Positions 1 to 8,126 of a stretch of DNA of 64,000 nt are shown one piece after another. Below the pieces are notes generated by a model, which had not been told where the DNA came from, made no database searches, and saw only the letters and a program-made list of their open reading frames with translations. Within the stretch, counting starts at the first letter, position 1. Every line of letters starts with the position of its first letter. The position numbers were made by a program, and so were the translations under genes. The stretch comes from Pseudaquabacterium pictum (GTDB taxonomy: Bacteria > Pseudomonadota > Gammaproteobacteria > Burkholderiales > Burkholderiaceae_C), in NCBI RefSeq assembly GCF_005403045.1, contig NZ_BJCL01000008.1, positions 216,890 to 280,889 on the forward strand, written 5' to 3'.

Positions 1-191
1 TTGATGGCGTCGTTCAGCTCGATGTCCACGCCCAGGTCGTAGCTGTTGAGCTTGAGCTTGTAGCCGGGGCGCAGGCCGCCGTTCTCATCGAAATCGGCCG
101 CCAGCGTGGCCACCGGGCCCTCGAAGCGCAGCTTCCAGTGGCGGTACTGGGACGGATCGGTCTGGTACTCGACGCGGTCGGGCTGTTGCAT
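1..191 (-). CDS. boxC: BoxC, benzoyl-CoA-dihydrodiol lyase (N-terminal fragment, cut by window edge)
   Basis: Only the first 63 codons are in the window. The start is the ATG complementary to 189-191, with a GGAGG ribosome site (199-203) seven bases upstream. The visible protein contains 'DPSQYRHWKL', 'GYKLKLNSYDLGVDIELND' and an acidic stretch, which I recognise as the amino end of BoxC. BoxC is a crotonase-superfamily enzyme that hydrolytically opens the ring of 2,3-epoxybenzoyl-CoA in the aerobic, CoA-dependent benzoate pathway in the cytoplasm. It is expected to be followed, outside the window, by boxB and boxA (epoxidase). The gene is read away from boxR and the ligase operon, and its leader carries two BoxR-like boxes. 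Identity rests on recalled family sequence; the catalytic part is not visible. Confidence 0.85.
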   Translation of the reverse strand, partial: MQQPDRVEYQTDPSQYRHWKLRFEGPVATLAADFDENGGLRPGYKLKLNSYDLGVDIELNDAI

Positions 192-209
192 GGGGCTGCC
201 TCCGGGATA

Positions 210-223
210 TGCAAAATAATGCT
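210..223. promoter_or_regulatory. BoxR-like operator box 2 in the boxC leader (TGCA-N6-TGCT)
   Basis: TGCA-AAATAA-TGCT lies between the predicted boxC transcription start and its ribosome binding site. It has the same half-sites as the box at 2030-2043 near boxR, which makes chance less likely. Confidence 0.45.
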
Positions 224-242
224 TGTTTGCGCAAGCGGTGCA

Positions 243-256
243 CGCATCATACTGCA
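243..256. promoter_or_regulatory. BoxR-like operator box 1 at boxC (CGCA-N6-TGCA)
   Basis: CGCA-TCATAC-TGCA differs by one base from the TGCA-N6-TGCA box at 2081-2094 and covers the boxC -10 hexamer. TGCA direct repeats are, from memory, the recognition element of the related regulator BzdR; assignment to BoxR here is an inference from position and from the recurrence of the motif at both control regions. Confidence 0.5.
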
Positions 257-273
257 CATCAATGGCGCGTCAA
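246..273 (-). promoter_or_regulatory. Sigma-70-type promoter of boxC
   Basis: On the minus strand TTGACG (268-273) and TATGAT (246-251) are separated by 16 bases, close to the -35/-10 consensus. Transcription would start near position 239, giving a leader of about 48 bases before the boxC ATG. A BoxR-like box overlaps the -10 hexamer, a layout expected for repression. Assigned by eye. Confidence 0.65.
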
Positions 274-401
274 GTGCTGACCTGCACTTTTCTGCCTGTC
301 CTCGGCTTGACGCCGAATCAGCCTGCGCAAGGTGTGGGTCCGGCGCGCGGCCGGGCCAGAATGCGCCCGCACCGTCCACCGCCACCTGCCCGCCCACCAC
401 C

Positions 402-1061
402 ATGCCCTTGCGCCGCTCCACGCGCCATCTGTTGCAGCTGTTCGTCACCGGGCTGCTGGCCGCGCTGCCGCTGGCCGCCACCGTGGCCATCTTCTGGTGG
501 CTGACCGACCTGCTGCTGGGCTGGGTGGGCCCGGACAGCCTGGTCGGCGGCGCGCTGGTGGCGCTGGGCCTGGGGCTGGGCGACTCGCTGCTGGTGGGCT
601 ACCTGCTGGGCATCTGCATCGTCATCGCGGCGCTGGTGATGCTGGGTGCGCTGGTGCGCACCGGCCTGCAGCAGGGCGCCAGCCGCCTGTTCAACCGCGC
701 CATGGGCCGCATTCCGCTGGTGCGCACCGTCTACGAGCTGTCGACCCGGCTGGTCGACCTGCTGCGCCAGAAGGACCGCGAGGGGCCGCGGTCGATGAGC
801 GCGGTGTGGGTGCACTTCGGCGGCGCCGACACCCACGGCGTGGTGGTGCTGGCCCTGCTGTCGGCACCCGGCCCGGTGCTGCTGGAAGGCCGGCCGCACC
901 TGGCGGTGATCGTGCCCACGGCGCCGGTGCCGGTGGGCGGCGGCCTGTTGTTCGTGCCCGCCGATTGGGTGCGCCCGGCCGACGTCGGCGTGGAAGCGCT
1001 GACCAGCATCTATGTGTCGATGGGCGTGACGGCCCGCCAGCACCTGCCGCAGGCCGAGTGA
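402..1061 (+). CDS. DUF502 family inner-membrane protein
   Basis: The 219-residue product begins MPLRRSTRHLLQLFVTGLL and has two strongly hydrophobic segments near residues 10-32 and 55-85, followed by the 'MGRIPLVRTVYELSTRLVD' region and a C-terminal soluble beta-rich half typical of DUF502. The family is widespread in proteobacteria and has no established biochemical function. An upstream in-frame start (138) would run through the boxC promoter and is rejected; the ATG at 402 has no strong ribosome site. The gene is divergent from boxC and convergent with boxR (25-base gap). It is probably a bystander inside the benzoate locus. Confidence 0.85.
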   Translation: MPLRRSTRHLLQLFVTGLLAALPLAATVAIFWWLTDLLLGWVGPDSLVGGALVALGLGLGDSLLVGYLLGICIVIAALVMLGALVRTGLQQGASRLFNRAMGRIPLVRTVYELSTRLVDLLRQKDREGPRSMSAVWVHFGGADTHGVVVLALLSAPGPVLLEGRPHLAVIVPTAPVPVGGGLLFVPADWVRPADVGVEALTSIYVSMGVTARQHLPQAE

Positions 1062-1086
1062 GCGCCCACTGCCTTCACCCAGCAAA

Positions 1087-2049
1087 TCAGCCCGGGATCG
1101 CCAGCGCCGCCCGCACCTGCGTGCGCAGGGCCTGGAAGGTGGCCTGCAGCGGCGCCGCGCTGGTGTCCAGCACCATGTCGGCCTGGCTGTAGAAGGCGGC
1201 GCGGCCGGCCAGGATCTGGCGCAGGTCGTCCATGGCCTCGCGGCTGGCGGCCATGGGCCGCAAATCGCCCTGGGCCGCCACCCGCGCCATGTGGTCTTCC
1301 GGCGCCGCCTGCAGCCACACGGTGGTGCAGTGGCTCAGCAGCAGGTTGAAGGTGGCCGCGTCGCTGACCAGGCCGCCGGGCGTGGCGATCACCGCCTCGG
1401 GGTAGATCTGGATCGCCTCTTCCAGCGCCCGGCGCTCGTAGCGGCGGTAGGCGCTCTGGCCGTACAGCGCCTGGATCTCGGCGATGCTGCAGCCGGCGAA
1501 CTGCTCGATCTGCCGGCTCAGCTCGACGAACGGAAAGCCCAGGTCGTCGGCCAGCAGCTGGCCCAGCGTGGACTTGCCGGCGCCGCGCAGGCCGATCAGC
1601 GCCACCAGCTGGGTGCGCCCGCGGGTGCCGGTGGCCGCGCCGCTGCCGCCGCCCAGCAGCTCGCTGACGGCCACCCGCACCCGCCGCAGCGTGGCCTCGT
1701 CGCGGCCCTGCAGCAGCTCGCGGATCAGCAGCCACTCGGGTGTCGAGGTGGTCACGTCGCCGGTCAGCTCGGCCAGCGGGCACTGCAGCGCGCCGGCCAC
1801 CTGCTGCAGCACCAGGAAGGACGCATTGCCGATGCCGTATTCCAGGTTGGCCAGGTGGCGCTCGCTGACGTCGGCGGCCAAGGCCAAGGCCTTGCGCGTC
1901 ATGCCGCGGGCAGCACGCAGCCGGCGCACCCGCTCGCCCAGGGCCAGCAGCGCCGGGTTCTTGTCGTCGCCGGGGCCGGTGGGCTCGGCGCTGGCCGGCA
2001 GGTCCGCCTTCGGTGTTAACCCGGGTGAATGCATTATAGTGCTTGACAT
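1087..2049 (-). CDS. boxR: BoxR, benzoyl-CoA-responsive repressor (XRE helix-turn-helix fused to shikimate-kinase-like domain)
   Basis: The 320-residue protein has a helix-turn-helix of the XRE/Cro type at about residues 35-95 ('GERVRRLRAARGMTRKALAL', 'SERHLANLEYGIGNASFLVL'). A linker follows, then a shikimate-kinase-like domain with the P-loop 'GLRGAGKSTLGQLLADDLG' and 'ELSRQIEQ'. This two-part architecture is that of BoxR/BzdR, which repress benzoate-degradation genes until benzoyl-CoA binds the C-terminal domain. The start at 2049 leaves a 28-base leader from the promoter candidate at 2084-2112; an ATG at 2034 is the alternative. Neither has a clear ribosome site. It is divergent from the ligase operon, with BoxR-like boxes between and just inside the gene, suggesting autoregulation. 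Confidence 0.93.
   Translation of the reverse strand: MSSTIMHSPGLTPKADLPASAEPTGPGDDKNPALLALGERVRRLRAARGMTRKALALAADVSERHLANLEYGIGNASFLVLQQVAGALQCPLAELTGDVTTSTPEWLLIRELLQGRDEATLRRVRVAVSELLGGGSGAATGTRGRTQLVALIGLRGAGKSTLGQLLADDLGFPFVELSRQIEQFAGCSIAEIQALYGQSAYRRYERRALEEAIQIYPEAVIATPGGLVSDAATFNLLLSHCTTVWLQAAPEDHMARVAAQGDLRPMAASREAMDDLRQILAGRAAFYSQADMVLDTSAAPLQATFQALRTQVRAALAIPG
2030..2043. promoter_or_regulatory. BoxR-like operator box at the boxR 5' end (TGCA-N6-TGCT)
   Basis: TGCA-TTATAG-TGCT lies within the first codons of boxR and abuts a perfect plus-strand TTGACA (2043-2048). It would be well placed to block the ligase-operon promoter, and acts as a partner to the box at 2081-2094, 51 bases away. 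Confidence 0.45.
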
Positions 2050-2071
2050 GGTGGGGGTGCGGCGGTACCTT
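2043..2071 (+). promoter_or_regulatory. Candidate promoter of the DUF4863/ligase/ABC operon
   Basis: TTGACA (2043-2048) and TACCTT (2066-2071) are separated by 17 bases. The -35 is perfect, the -10 weak (three of six), as often seen for regulated promoters. Transcription would start near 2078, just before the BoxR-like box at 2081-2094. Confidence 0.4.
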
Positions 2072-2080
2072 TCGGTGACT

Positions 2081-2094
2081 TGCACAATACTGCA
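2081..2094. promoter_or_regulatory. BoxR-like operator box, perfect TGCA-N6-TGCA
   Basis: TGCA-CAATAC-TGCA is the best copy of the motif in the window. On the minus strand it overlaps a -10-like TATTGT (2084-2089) which sits 17 bases from TTGCAG (2107-2112), a plausible boxR promoter. On the plus strand it covers the expected start of the ligase operon. One site could therefore control both divergent transcripts. Confidence 0.6.
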
Positions 2095-2145
2095 TATCAC
2101 CGGCCGCTGCAAGCCGATGGTGTGCGGCCGACGGAGACCCCCACT

Positions 2146-2610
2146 GTGCCCCAGACCGTCCTGCGCGCGCCGCTGGCCGCCCTCACCGCCCAACTGGCCG
2201 GCCGTCCGCTGGATGCGGCGCTGGACGCCTGGCTGAATGCCGAACACGGCGCCGGCAGCGCCACCTTCGCCACGCTGCAGGCCGCCTGCCAGCAGGGCGT
2301 GGCCGAAGGCTGGCTGTGCAACCGCGAAGGCGGCGGCATCCGCTACGGCCGGGTGTTCAAGCCGGCCGACGACCTGCACGGCTTTTCGGTCGACGTCGTC
2401 GACATGGCCGACATCGCCGGCCCGCACCACACCCATCCGCTGGGCGAGATCGACCTGATCATGCCGATCGACGGCGATGCCCGCTTCGACGGCCGGCCCG
2501 CCGGCTGGCTGGTCTGCCCGCCCGGCAGCGCCCACCCGCCCACGGTGACCGGCGGCCGCGCGCTGGTGCTGTACCTGCTGCCCGAAGGCCGCATCGATTT
2601 CACCAAGTGA
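2146..2610 (+). CDS. DUF4863 family protein of the benzoate cluster
   Basis: A GTG at 2146 preceded by GGAGA (2133-2137) gives a 154-residue product. The C-terminal two thirds contain 'EGWLCNREGGGIRYGRVFKP', 'FSVDVVDMADIAGPHHTHP' and 'GEIDLIMPID', a compact cupin-like pattern of DUF4863 with possible metal ligands in HHTH and E. Family members commonly accompany boxR/benzoate-CoA ligase genes; 4-hydroxylaminobenzoate lyase (PnbB) is, from memory, assigned to the same family, but activity here is unknown. It is the first gene of the operon and is followed after 39 bases by the ligase, so a role in processing an aromatic substrate or intermediate is likely. Confidence 0.85.
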   Translation: MPQTVLRAPLAALTAQLAGRPLDAALDAWLNAEHGAGSATFATLQAACQQGVAEGWLCNREGGGIRYGRVFKPADDLHGFSVDVVDMADIAGPHHTHPLGEIDLIMPIDGDARFDGRPAGWLVCPPGSAHPPTVTGGRALVLYLLPEGRIDFTK

Positions 2611-2649
2611 GCCCCCATGGCCACTGAAGGGCCACCAGGAGACACCCGC

Positions 2650-4248
2650 ATGCCCCCGATCCCCCACGTCAGCCCGCCGCCCGAGCGCTTCAACATCGCC
2701 GCCCACCTGCTGGCCGCCAATGCCGGCCGCGCCGCCAAGGCCGCCTTCATCGACGACCGCGGCACGCTGACCTACGGACAGCTGGACGAGCGCGCCCGCC
2801 GCCTGGCGGCAGCCCTGCGCGCGGCCGGCCTGAAGCGCGAGGAACGGGTGCTGCTGCTGATGCTGGACGGCACCGACTGGCCGGTGGCCTTCCTCGGCAG
2901 CATCTACGCCGGCCTGGTGCCGGTGGCCGTCAACACCCTGCTGACCGCCGCCGACTACGCCTACATGCTGGAGCACAGCCGCGCCCAGGCGGTGCTGGTG
3001 TCCGGCGCCTTGTTGCCCACGCTGACCGCCGGCATGGTGCAGAGCGACCATGAGGTGCAGAAGGTGGTGGTGTCGCAACCGGTCGCCCCGCTGCACCCGG
3101 CCGAGGTCGAGTTCGAAGCCTTCCTGGCCGCCGCCGCGCCGCTGCAGAAGCCGGCTGCCACCGGCGCCGACGACCCGGCCTTCTGGCTGTATTCCAGCGG
3201 CTCCACCGGCCGGCCCAAGGGCACGGTGCACAGCCAGGCCAACCCGTACTGGACCTGCGAGCTGTACGGCAAGGCGGTGCTGGGCCTGGTGGAGACCGAC
3301 GTCTGCTTCTCCGCCGCCAAGCTGTACTTCGCCTACGGCCTGGGCAACGGCCTCACCTTCCCGATGAGCGTGGGCGCCACCACGCTGCTGATGGCCGAGC
3401 GGCCCACGCCCGATGCCACCTTCAAGCGCTGGCTGGGCGGCGTGGGTGGCGCCAGGCCCACGGTGTTCTACGGCGCGCCCACCGGCTTTGCCGGCATGCT
3501 GGCCCATCCGGCGCTGCCGGCCGCGAAGGACGTGGCGCTGCGCCTGGTGTCGTCGGCAGGCGAGGCCCTGCCCGCCGAGATCGGCGAGCGCTTCCAGCGC
3601 CACTTCGGCGTCGACATCGTCGACGGCATCGGCAGCACCGAGATGCTGCACATCTTCCTGTCGAACCGGCCTGAGAAAGTGCGCTACGGCAGCACCGGCT
3701 GGCCGGTGCCGGGCTACGACATCGAGCTGCGAGGCGAGACCGGCGGCCCGGTGCCCCTGAATGCCGACGGGACCAGTGAGCCCGGCGACCTCTACATCCA
3801 CGGCCCCAGCGCGGCGCTGATGTACTGGGGCAACCGCCAGAAGAGCCGCGAGACCTTCCAGGGCGGCTGGACCAAGAGCGGCGACAAGTACGTGCGCAAT
3901 GCCGACGGCAGCTACACCTACAGCGGCCGCTCGGACGACATGCTCAAGGTCAGCGGCATCTACGTCAGCCCCTTCGAGGTGGAAGCCACGCTGGTGCAGC
4001 ACCCCGCCGTGCTGGAGGCCGCGGTGATCGGCGTGCCCGACGCCGAGGGCCTGACCAAGACCAAGGCCTTCGTGGTGCGCAAGGCCGGCGCCGCGGTGAC
4101 CGAGGACGAGCTGAAGGCCTTCGTCAAGGACCGGCTGGCGCCCTACAAGTACCCGCGCCTGATCGCCTTCGTCGACGACCTGCCCAAGACGGCCACCGGC
4201 AAGATCCAGCGCTTCAAATTGCGCGATCAAGAGAAGGCTGCTGGGTGA
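2650..4248 (+). CDS. bclA: Benzoate-CoA ligase
   Basis: The 532-residue protein is a complete member of the ANL adenylating superfamily. Visible motifs are the P-loop 'YSSGSTGRPKG' (181-191), 'GIGSTEMLHIFLSN' (A5 region), 'SGRSDDMLKVSGIYVSPFEV' (hinge and A8) and the catalytic lysine K518 in 'KTATGKIQRFKLR'. The sequence and the 'FNIAAHLLAAN' amino end match benzoate-CoA ligases, which convert benzoate, ATP and CoA to benzoyl-CoA, the substrate of BoxAB and the inducer of BoxR. The ATG at 2650 is chosen because AGGAGA (2637-2642) lies seven bases upstream; an ATG at 2617 has no such site. It overlaps the next gene by four bases, indicating translational coupling. Confidence 0.94.
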   Translation: MPPIPHVSPPPERFNIAAHLLAANAGRAAKAAFIDDRGTLTYGQLDERARRLAAALRAAGLKREERVLLLMLDGTDWPVAFLGSIYAGLVPVAVNTLLTAADYAYMLEHSRAQAVLVSGALLPTLTAGMVQSDHEVQKVVVSQPVAPLHPAEVEFEAFLAAAAPLQKPAATGADDPAFWLYSSGSTGRPKGTVHSQANPYWTCELYGKAVLGLVETDVCFSAAKLYFAYGLGNGLTFPMSVGATTLLMAERPTPDATFKRWLGGVGGARPTVFYGAPTGFAGMLAHPALPAAKDVALRLVSSAGEALPAEIGERFQRHFGVDIVDGIGSTEMLHIFLSNRPEKVRYGSTGWPVPGYDIELRGETGGPVPLNADGTSEPGDLYIHGPSAALMYWGNRQKSRETFQGGWTKSGDKYVRNADGSYTYSGRSDDMLKVSGIYVSPFEVEATLVQHPAVLEAAVIGVPDAEGLTKTKAFVVRKAGAAVTEDELKAFVKDRLAPYKYPRLIAFVDDLPKTATGKIQRFKLRDQEKAAG

Positions 4249-5048
4249 GCGCTGCGCTGGTCAGCGTCGATTGGGCCAGCCGGCCGGTGCAGATTGAGCA
4301 TGCCTGGGTGGGCGTGCCCGACCCGGCGGCGCCGCTGCTGGTCTTCCTGCACGAGGGCCTGGGCTCGGTGTCGATGTGGCGCGACTTCCCCGGCCGGCTG
4401 TGCCGCACGCTGGGCTGGCGCGGGCTGGTGTATTCACGGCCGGGCTATGGCCAATCCACGCCCCGCGCCGCCGACGAGCACTGGGCCCCCGACTTCATGC
4501 ACCGCCAGGCCGAGGACCTGCTGCCCGCGCTGCTGGCCACGCTGGGCGTCACCGGCCGCTACAGCCTGTTCGGCCACAGCGACGGCGGCAGCATCGCGCT
4601 GCTGCACGCCGCCCACCAGCCCGACCGGGTGGACCAGGTGGTGGCGCTGGCGCCGCACATCCTGGTCGAGCCCATCAGCCTGGCCAGCATCCGCCAGGCG
4701 CGCGACCAGTACATCAACAGCGACCTGCACGGCCGCCTGGCGCGTCACCATGCGGATGTGGATTCGGCCTTCTACGGCTGGAACGACATCTGGCTGGCGC
4801 CCGAGTTTCTACCGTGGGATCTGCGCCCCCGGCTCCCCTACATTCGGTGCCCGGTGCTGGCCATCCAGGGCGTGGACGATGTCTACGGCACGATGGCCCA
4901 GATCGACGGCATTGCCGACGCCCTGCCCGGCACCCGGTTGTTGAAGCTGCCCGCCTGCGGCCATTCCCCCCACCGCGACCAGCCCGAGGCTGTGCTCGCT
5001 GCCTGCCAGGCCTTCCTGGCCGGCGTTCCTTCCCCCCAGGAGACATGA
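4245..5048 (+). CDS. Alpha/beta hydrolase of the benzoate operon
   Basis: The 267-residue protein starts at a GTG overlapping the ligase stop (GTGA). It has the alpha/beta-hydrolase pattern: oxyanion-hole 'FLHEGLGS' near residue 35, nucleophile elbow 'GHSDGG' with Ser112, an acidic region 'IQGVDDVYG' and His240 in 'CGHSPHRD'. Hydrolases of this type regularly sit between the ligase and transporter genes in box clusters; proposed roles are thioester hydrolysis to recycle CoA or cleavage of aromatic esters, but the substrate is not known. No signal peptide, so it should be cytoplasmic. Confidence 0.85.
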   Translation: MSAALVSVDWASRPVQIEHAWVGVPDPAAPLLVFLHEGLGSVSMWRDFPGRLCRTLGWRGLVYSRPGYGQSTPRAADEHWAPDFMHRQAEDLLPALLATLGVTGRYSLFGHSDGGSIALLHAAHQPDRVDQVVALAPHILVEPISLASIRQARDQYINSDLHGRLARHHADVDSAFYGWNDIWLAPEFLPWDLRPRLPYIRCPVLAIQGVDDVYGTMAQIDGIADALPGTRLLKLPACGHSPHRDQPEAVLAACQAFLAGVPSPQET

Positions 5049-5050
5049 CG

Positions 5051-6220
5051 ATGAACGCTCCCTGCCTGCGCACCACCCTGGCCGTGGCTGCCGCGCTGCT
5101 GGCTTCCACCACCGTGCTGGCCCAGGGCCAGCCACCGCTGAAGGTGGGCCTGATGCTGCCGGCCACCGGCACCTTCGCCGCGCTGGGCACGGCCATCGAG
5201 AACGGCTTCAAGCAGTATGTGGACGAGCAGGGCGGCAAGCTGGGCGGCCGCAGCATCCAGTATTTCAAGGTCGACGACGAGAGCGATCCGTCCAAGGCCA
5301 CCGACAACGTCAACAAGCTGATCAAGCGCGACAACGTCGACGTGATCGTGGGCACGGTGCACTCGGGCGTGGCCCTGGCCATGGCCCGCGCGGTGAAGGA
5401 AAGCAAGACCATGCTGATCGTGCCCAATGCCGGGGCCGACGCCATCACCGGCCCGCTGTGCGCGCCGAACATCCTGCGCTCGAGCTTCAGCAACTGGCAG
5501 CCGGGCTATGCCACCGGCGTGATGGCCGCCCAGAAGGGCTACAAGAAGGCGATGACCATCACCTGGAACTACGCCGCCGGCACCGAGACGGTCAAGGGCT
5601 TCACCGAGGCCTTCGAGAAGGGCGGCGGCAAGGTGGTCAAGGACCTGAACCTGCCCTTCCCCAACGTGGAGTTCCAGGCCCTGCTGACCGAGATCGCGTC
5701 GCAGAAGCCGGACGTGGTGTTCGCCTTCTTCGCCGGTGGCGGTGCGGTCAAGTTCGTCAAGGACTACGACGCCGCAGGCCTGAAGAAGACGGTGCCTCTG
5801 ATGGGCTCGGGCTTCCTGACCGACGGCACGCTGGAGGCGCAAGGCGCCAGCGCCCAAGGCCTGCTGACCTCGCTGCACTATGCCGACGGCATCGAGACGC
5901 CGCGCAACAACGCCTTCCGCAACAAGTACGCCGTGGCCTACAAGATGCAGCCCGACGTGTATGCGGTGCAAGGCTATGACGCGGCCCAGCTGCTGGCCGC
6001 CGGCCTGAACGCGGTGAAGGGCGACTTCAACAAGCGCGACGAGATGGTGGCCGCGATGCGCAAGACCACGGTGGACAGCCCGCGCGGCAAGTACACCCTG
6101 AGCGCGGCGCACAACCCGGTGCAGGACTTCTACGTCCGCGAGGTCAAGGGCCGTGAGAACGTGCAGACGGGCATCGCCGTGAAGGTCCTCCCCGACCCGG
6201 CGCGCGGCTGCAAGATGTGA
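5051..6220 (+). CDS. ABC transporter periplasmic binding protein, probably for benzoate
   Basis: The 389-residue precursor has a signal peptide (residues 1-25, ending 'STTVLAQ') and the type-1 periplasmic binding fold of the LIV/branched-chain family ('VGLMLPATGTFAALG', 'VDVIVGTVHSGVALAMA', 'YDAAQLLAAGLNAVKGD'). AGGAG at 5038-5042 fits the ATG at 5051; an ATG at 5045 overlapping the hydrolase stop is too close to that site. It is followed immediately by two permeases and two ATPases, completing an importer. Its position within the benzoate operon argues that the ligand is benzoate or a close aromatic acid rather than an amino acid. Confidence 0.92.
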   Translation: MNAPCLRTTLAVAAALLASTTVLAQGQPPLKVGLMLPATGTFAALGTAIENGFKQYVDEQGGKLGGRSIQYFKVDDESDPSKATDNVNKLIKRDNVDVIVGTVHSGVALAMARAVKESKTMLIVPNAGADAITGPLCAPNILRSSFSNWQPGYATGVMAAQKGYKKAMTITWNYAAGTETVKGFTEAFEKGGGKVVKDLNLPFPNVEFQALLTEIASQKPDVVFAFFAGGGAVKFVKDYDAAGLKKTVPLMGSGFLTDGTLEAQGASAQGLLTSLHYADGIETPRNNAFRNKYAVAYKMQPDVYAVQGYDAAQLLAAGLNAVKGDFNKRDEMVAAMRKTTVDSPRGKYTLSAAHNPVQDFYVREVKGRENVQTGIAVKVLPDPARGCKM

Positions 6221-6231
6221 CGTAGCGAAGG

Positions 6232-7113
6232 ATGGACCTCGCCACCTTCCTCATCCAGTGCCTGAACGCCCTGCAGTACGGGTTGCTGCTGTTCCTGGTG
6301 GCGGCGGGGCTGACGCTGATCTTCGGGATCATGGGCGTGATCAACCTCGCCCATGGCAGCTTCTACATGATCGGCGCCTACATGGCCTACGCGCTGGCGC
6401 CGGTGGTGGCCAGCACGTTCGGCGGCGGCTTCTTCGCCACGCTGTTCGTCGGGCTGGTGCTGGCGGTCATCCTGGGCTATGTGCTGGAGTGGGCGTTCTT
6501 CAGCTTCCTCTACGAGCGTGAGCACCTGCAGCAGGTGCTGATGACCTACGGCCTGATCCTGGTGTTCGAGGAGCTGCGCAGCCTGATCGTCGGCGACGAT
6601 GTGCACGGCGTGAAGCCGCCCGACATCCTGGCCGGCACCCTGCCGCTGGGCGACGTGATGACCTACCCGGTCTACCGGCTGTTCATCAGCGGCGTGTGCC
6701 TGCTGCTGGCGCTGGGCATGTGGTTCGTCTTCACCCGCACCCGGCTGGGCATGATGATCCGCGCCGGCAGCACCAACCGCGAGATGGTGCAGAGCCTGGG
6801 CGTGGACATCAAGTTCCTCTACCGCGTGGTGTTTGCCGCCGGCGTGGCGGTGGCGGTGCTGGCCGGCATGGTGGCCGCGCCGGTGTCGTCGGTCTACCCG
6901 AACATGGGCGGCCAGGTGCTGATCATCTGCTTCGTGGTGGTGGTGATCGGCGGCATCGGTTCGATCCGCGGCGCCCTGCTGGCCGCGCTGCTGATCGGCG
7001 TGGTCGACACCTTCGGCAAGGTGATCTTCCCCCAGGCCGCCGGCGTGCTGGTCTATGTGCTGATGGCGCTGATCCTGCTCTGGAAGCCCGCAGGCCTGTT
7101 CAAGGCCGGATGA
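6232..7113 (+). CDS. Branched-chain-type ABC permease, LivH-like
   Basis: The 293-residue integral membrane protein has the LivH signature 'LTLIFGIMGVINLAHGSFYM' near the amino end, the ATPase-contacting loop 'VQSLGVDIKFLYRVVFAAGV', 'VVVVIGGIGSIRGA' and a terminal 'LLWKPAGLF'. It forms the inner-membrane channel with the next gene. It starts 11 bases after the binding-protein stop and its stop overlaps the next start by four bases (ATGA). Confidence 0.94.
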   Translation: MDLATFLIQCLNALQYGLLLFLVAAGLTLIFGIMGVINLAHGSFYMIGAYMAYALAPVVASTFGGGFFATLFVGLVLAVILGYVLEWAFFSFLYEREHLQQVLMTYGLILVFEELRSLIVGDDVHGVKPPDILAGTLPLGDVMTYPVYRLFISGVCLLLALGMWFVFTRTRLGMMIRAGSTNREMVQSLGVDIKFLYRVVFAAGVAVAVLAGMVAAPVSSVYPNMGGQVLIICFVVVVIGGIGSIRGALLAALLIGVVDTFGKVIFPQAAGVLVYVLMALILLWKPAGLFKAG

Positions 7114-8126
7114 ACACGATGACTGCTTCCCCCAAGGCCCTGTTCGTCGCCCTGTGCCTGGGCGGGCTGGCGCTGTACCCGCTGGCCGCCGGCGACTACG
7201 GCATGGACCTGGTTACCAAGATCATGGTCTACGCCATCTTCGCCTTGAGCCTGGAACTGCTGGTCGGCGCCACCGGCCTGGTGTGCTTCGGCCATGCGGC
7301 GTTCTTCGGCATCGGCGCCTATGCGGCGGTGCTGCTGTCGCCCGAGAGCGATGCCGCCCAGCTGCTGTGGCTGCTGCCGGCCTGCGTGGCCGCAGCTGCG
7401 GCCTATGCGCTGTTCATGGGCGCCTTGAGCCTGCGCACCCAGGGCGTGTACTTCATCATGGTGACCCTGGCCTTCGCCCAGATGGCCTACTACATCGTGC
7501 ACGACACGCCGCTGGGCGGCGGCACCGACGGCATCTACCTGAACGTGAAGCCGCAGCTGCAGCTGGGCGGCAGCACCTGGCTGGACCTGGACGGCGACCA
7601 CACCATCTACTTCTTCACCTGGACCGCGCTGGTGGCCGTGTTCGGCTTCCTGGGCCTGCTGCTGCGCAGCCGCTTCGGCCGCGCGCTGGCCGGCATCAAG
7701 GCCAATGAGCAGCGCATGCGCGCCACCGGCTTCTCCACCTACCCTTACAAGCTGGCGGCCTTCGTCATCTCCGGCGCCATCGCCGGGCTAGCGGGCTTCC
7801 TGTTCGGCGTGAAGGACGGCTACGTCAACCCCGAGCTGATGAGCTGGCACCTGTCGGGCGCGGTGCTGATCATGATCATCCTGGGCGGCCTGGGCCATTT
7901 GCGCGGCGCGCTGGTCGGCGCCTTCGCCTTCGCGCTGCTGCAGGAGTTCTTCAAGAGCGAGGCCATCTTCGGTGCCTTCGCCAAGCACTGGCACCTGGGC
8001 CTGGGCCTGACCATCATCGCCAGCGTGGCCCTGCTGCCCAACGGCCTGGTGGGCCTGCCGGCGCTGTGGCGCCAGCGGCTGCTGGGCAAGGCGCGCGGCG
8101 CCGCGCCGGCGGGAGAGCAGGCATGA
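7110..8126 (+). CDS. Branched-chain-type ABC permease, LivM-like
   Basis: The 338-residue protein has multiple membrane segments and LivM motifs: 'LVGATGLVCFGHAAFFGIGA', 'YFIMVTLAFAQM', 'IKANEQRMRATGFSTYPYKL' (cytoplasmic coupling loop) and 'MIILGGLGHLRGALVGAF'. It starts at the ATG overlapping the upstream stop and its own stop overlaps the start of the ATPase by four bases. It is the second half of the permease dimer of the putative benzoate importer. Confidence 0.93.
   Translation: MNTMTASPKALFVALCLGGLALYPLAAGDYGMDLVTKIMVYAIFALSLELLVGATGLVCFGHAAFFGIGAYAAVLLSPESDAAQLLWLLPACVAAAAAYALFMGALSLRTQGVYFIMVTLAFAQMAYYIVHDTPLGGGTDGIYLNVKPQLQLGGSTWLDLDGDHTIYFFTWTALVAVFGFLGLLLRSRFGRALAGIKANEQRMRATGFSTYPYKLAAFVISGAIAGLAGFLFGVKDGYVNPELMSWHLSGAVLIMIILGGLGHLRGALVGAFAFALLQEFFKSEAIFGAFAKHWHLGLGLTIIASVALLPNGLVGLPALWRQRLLGKARGAAPAGEQA

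Noticed and set aside
138..401. Upstream extension of the DUF502 gene
   Set aside because: The extra 88 codons cross the boxC promoter and operator and encode no recognisable sequence; DUF502 proteins start near the first membrane segment.
2033..2038. Perfect TATAAT on the minus strand as the boxR -10
   Set aside because: No acceptable -35 lies 16-18 bases upstream, and it would place the start inside the boxR coding region. The TTGCAG-N17-TATTGT pair at 2084-2112 fits the start at 2049 better. It remains a possible second promoter.
2050..4230. Amino-terminal extension of boxR to a start at 4230
   Set aside because: It would run antisense through the ligase and DUF4863 genes; the extension has no domain, and the helix-turn-helix begins properly from 2049.
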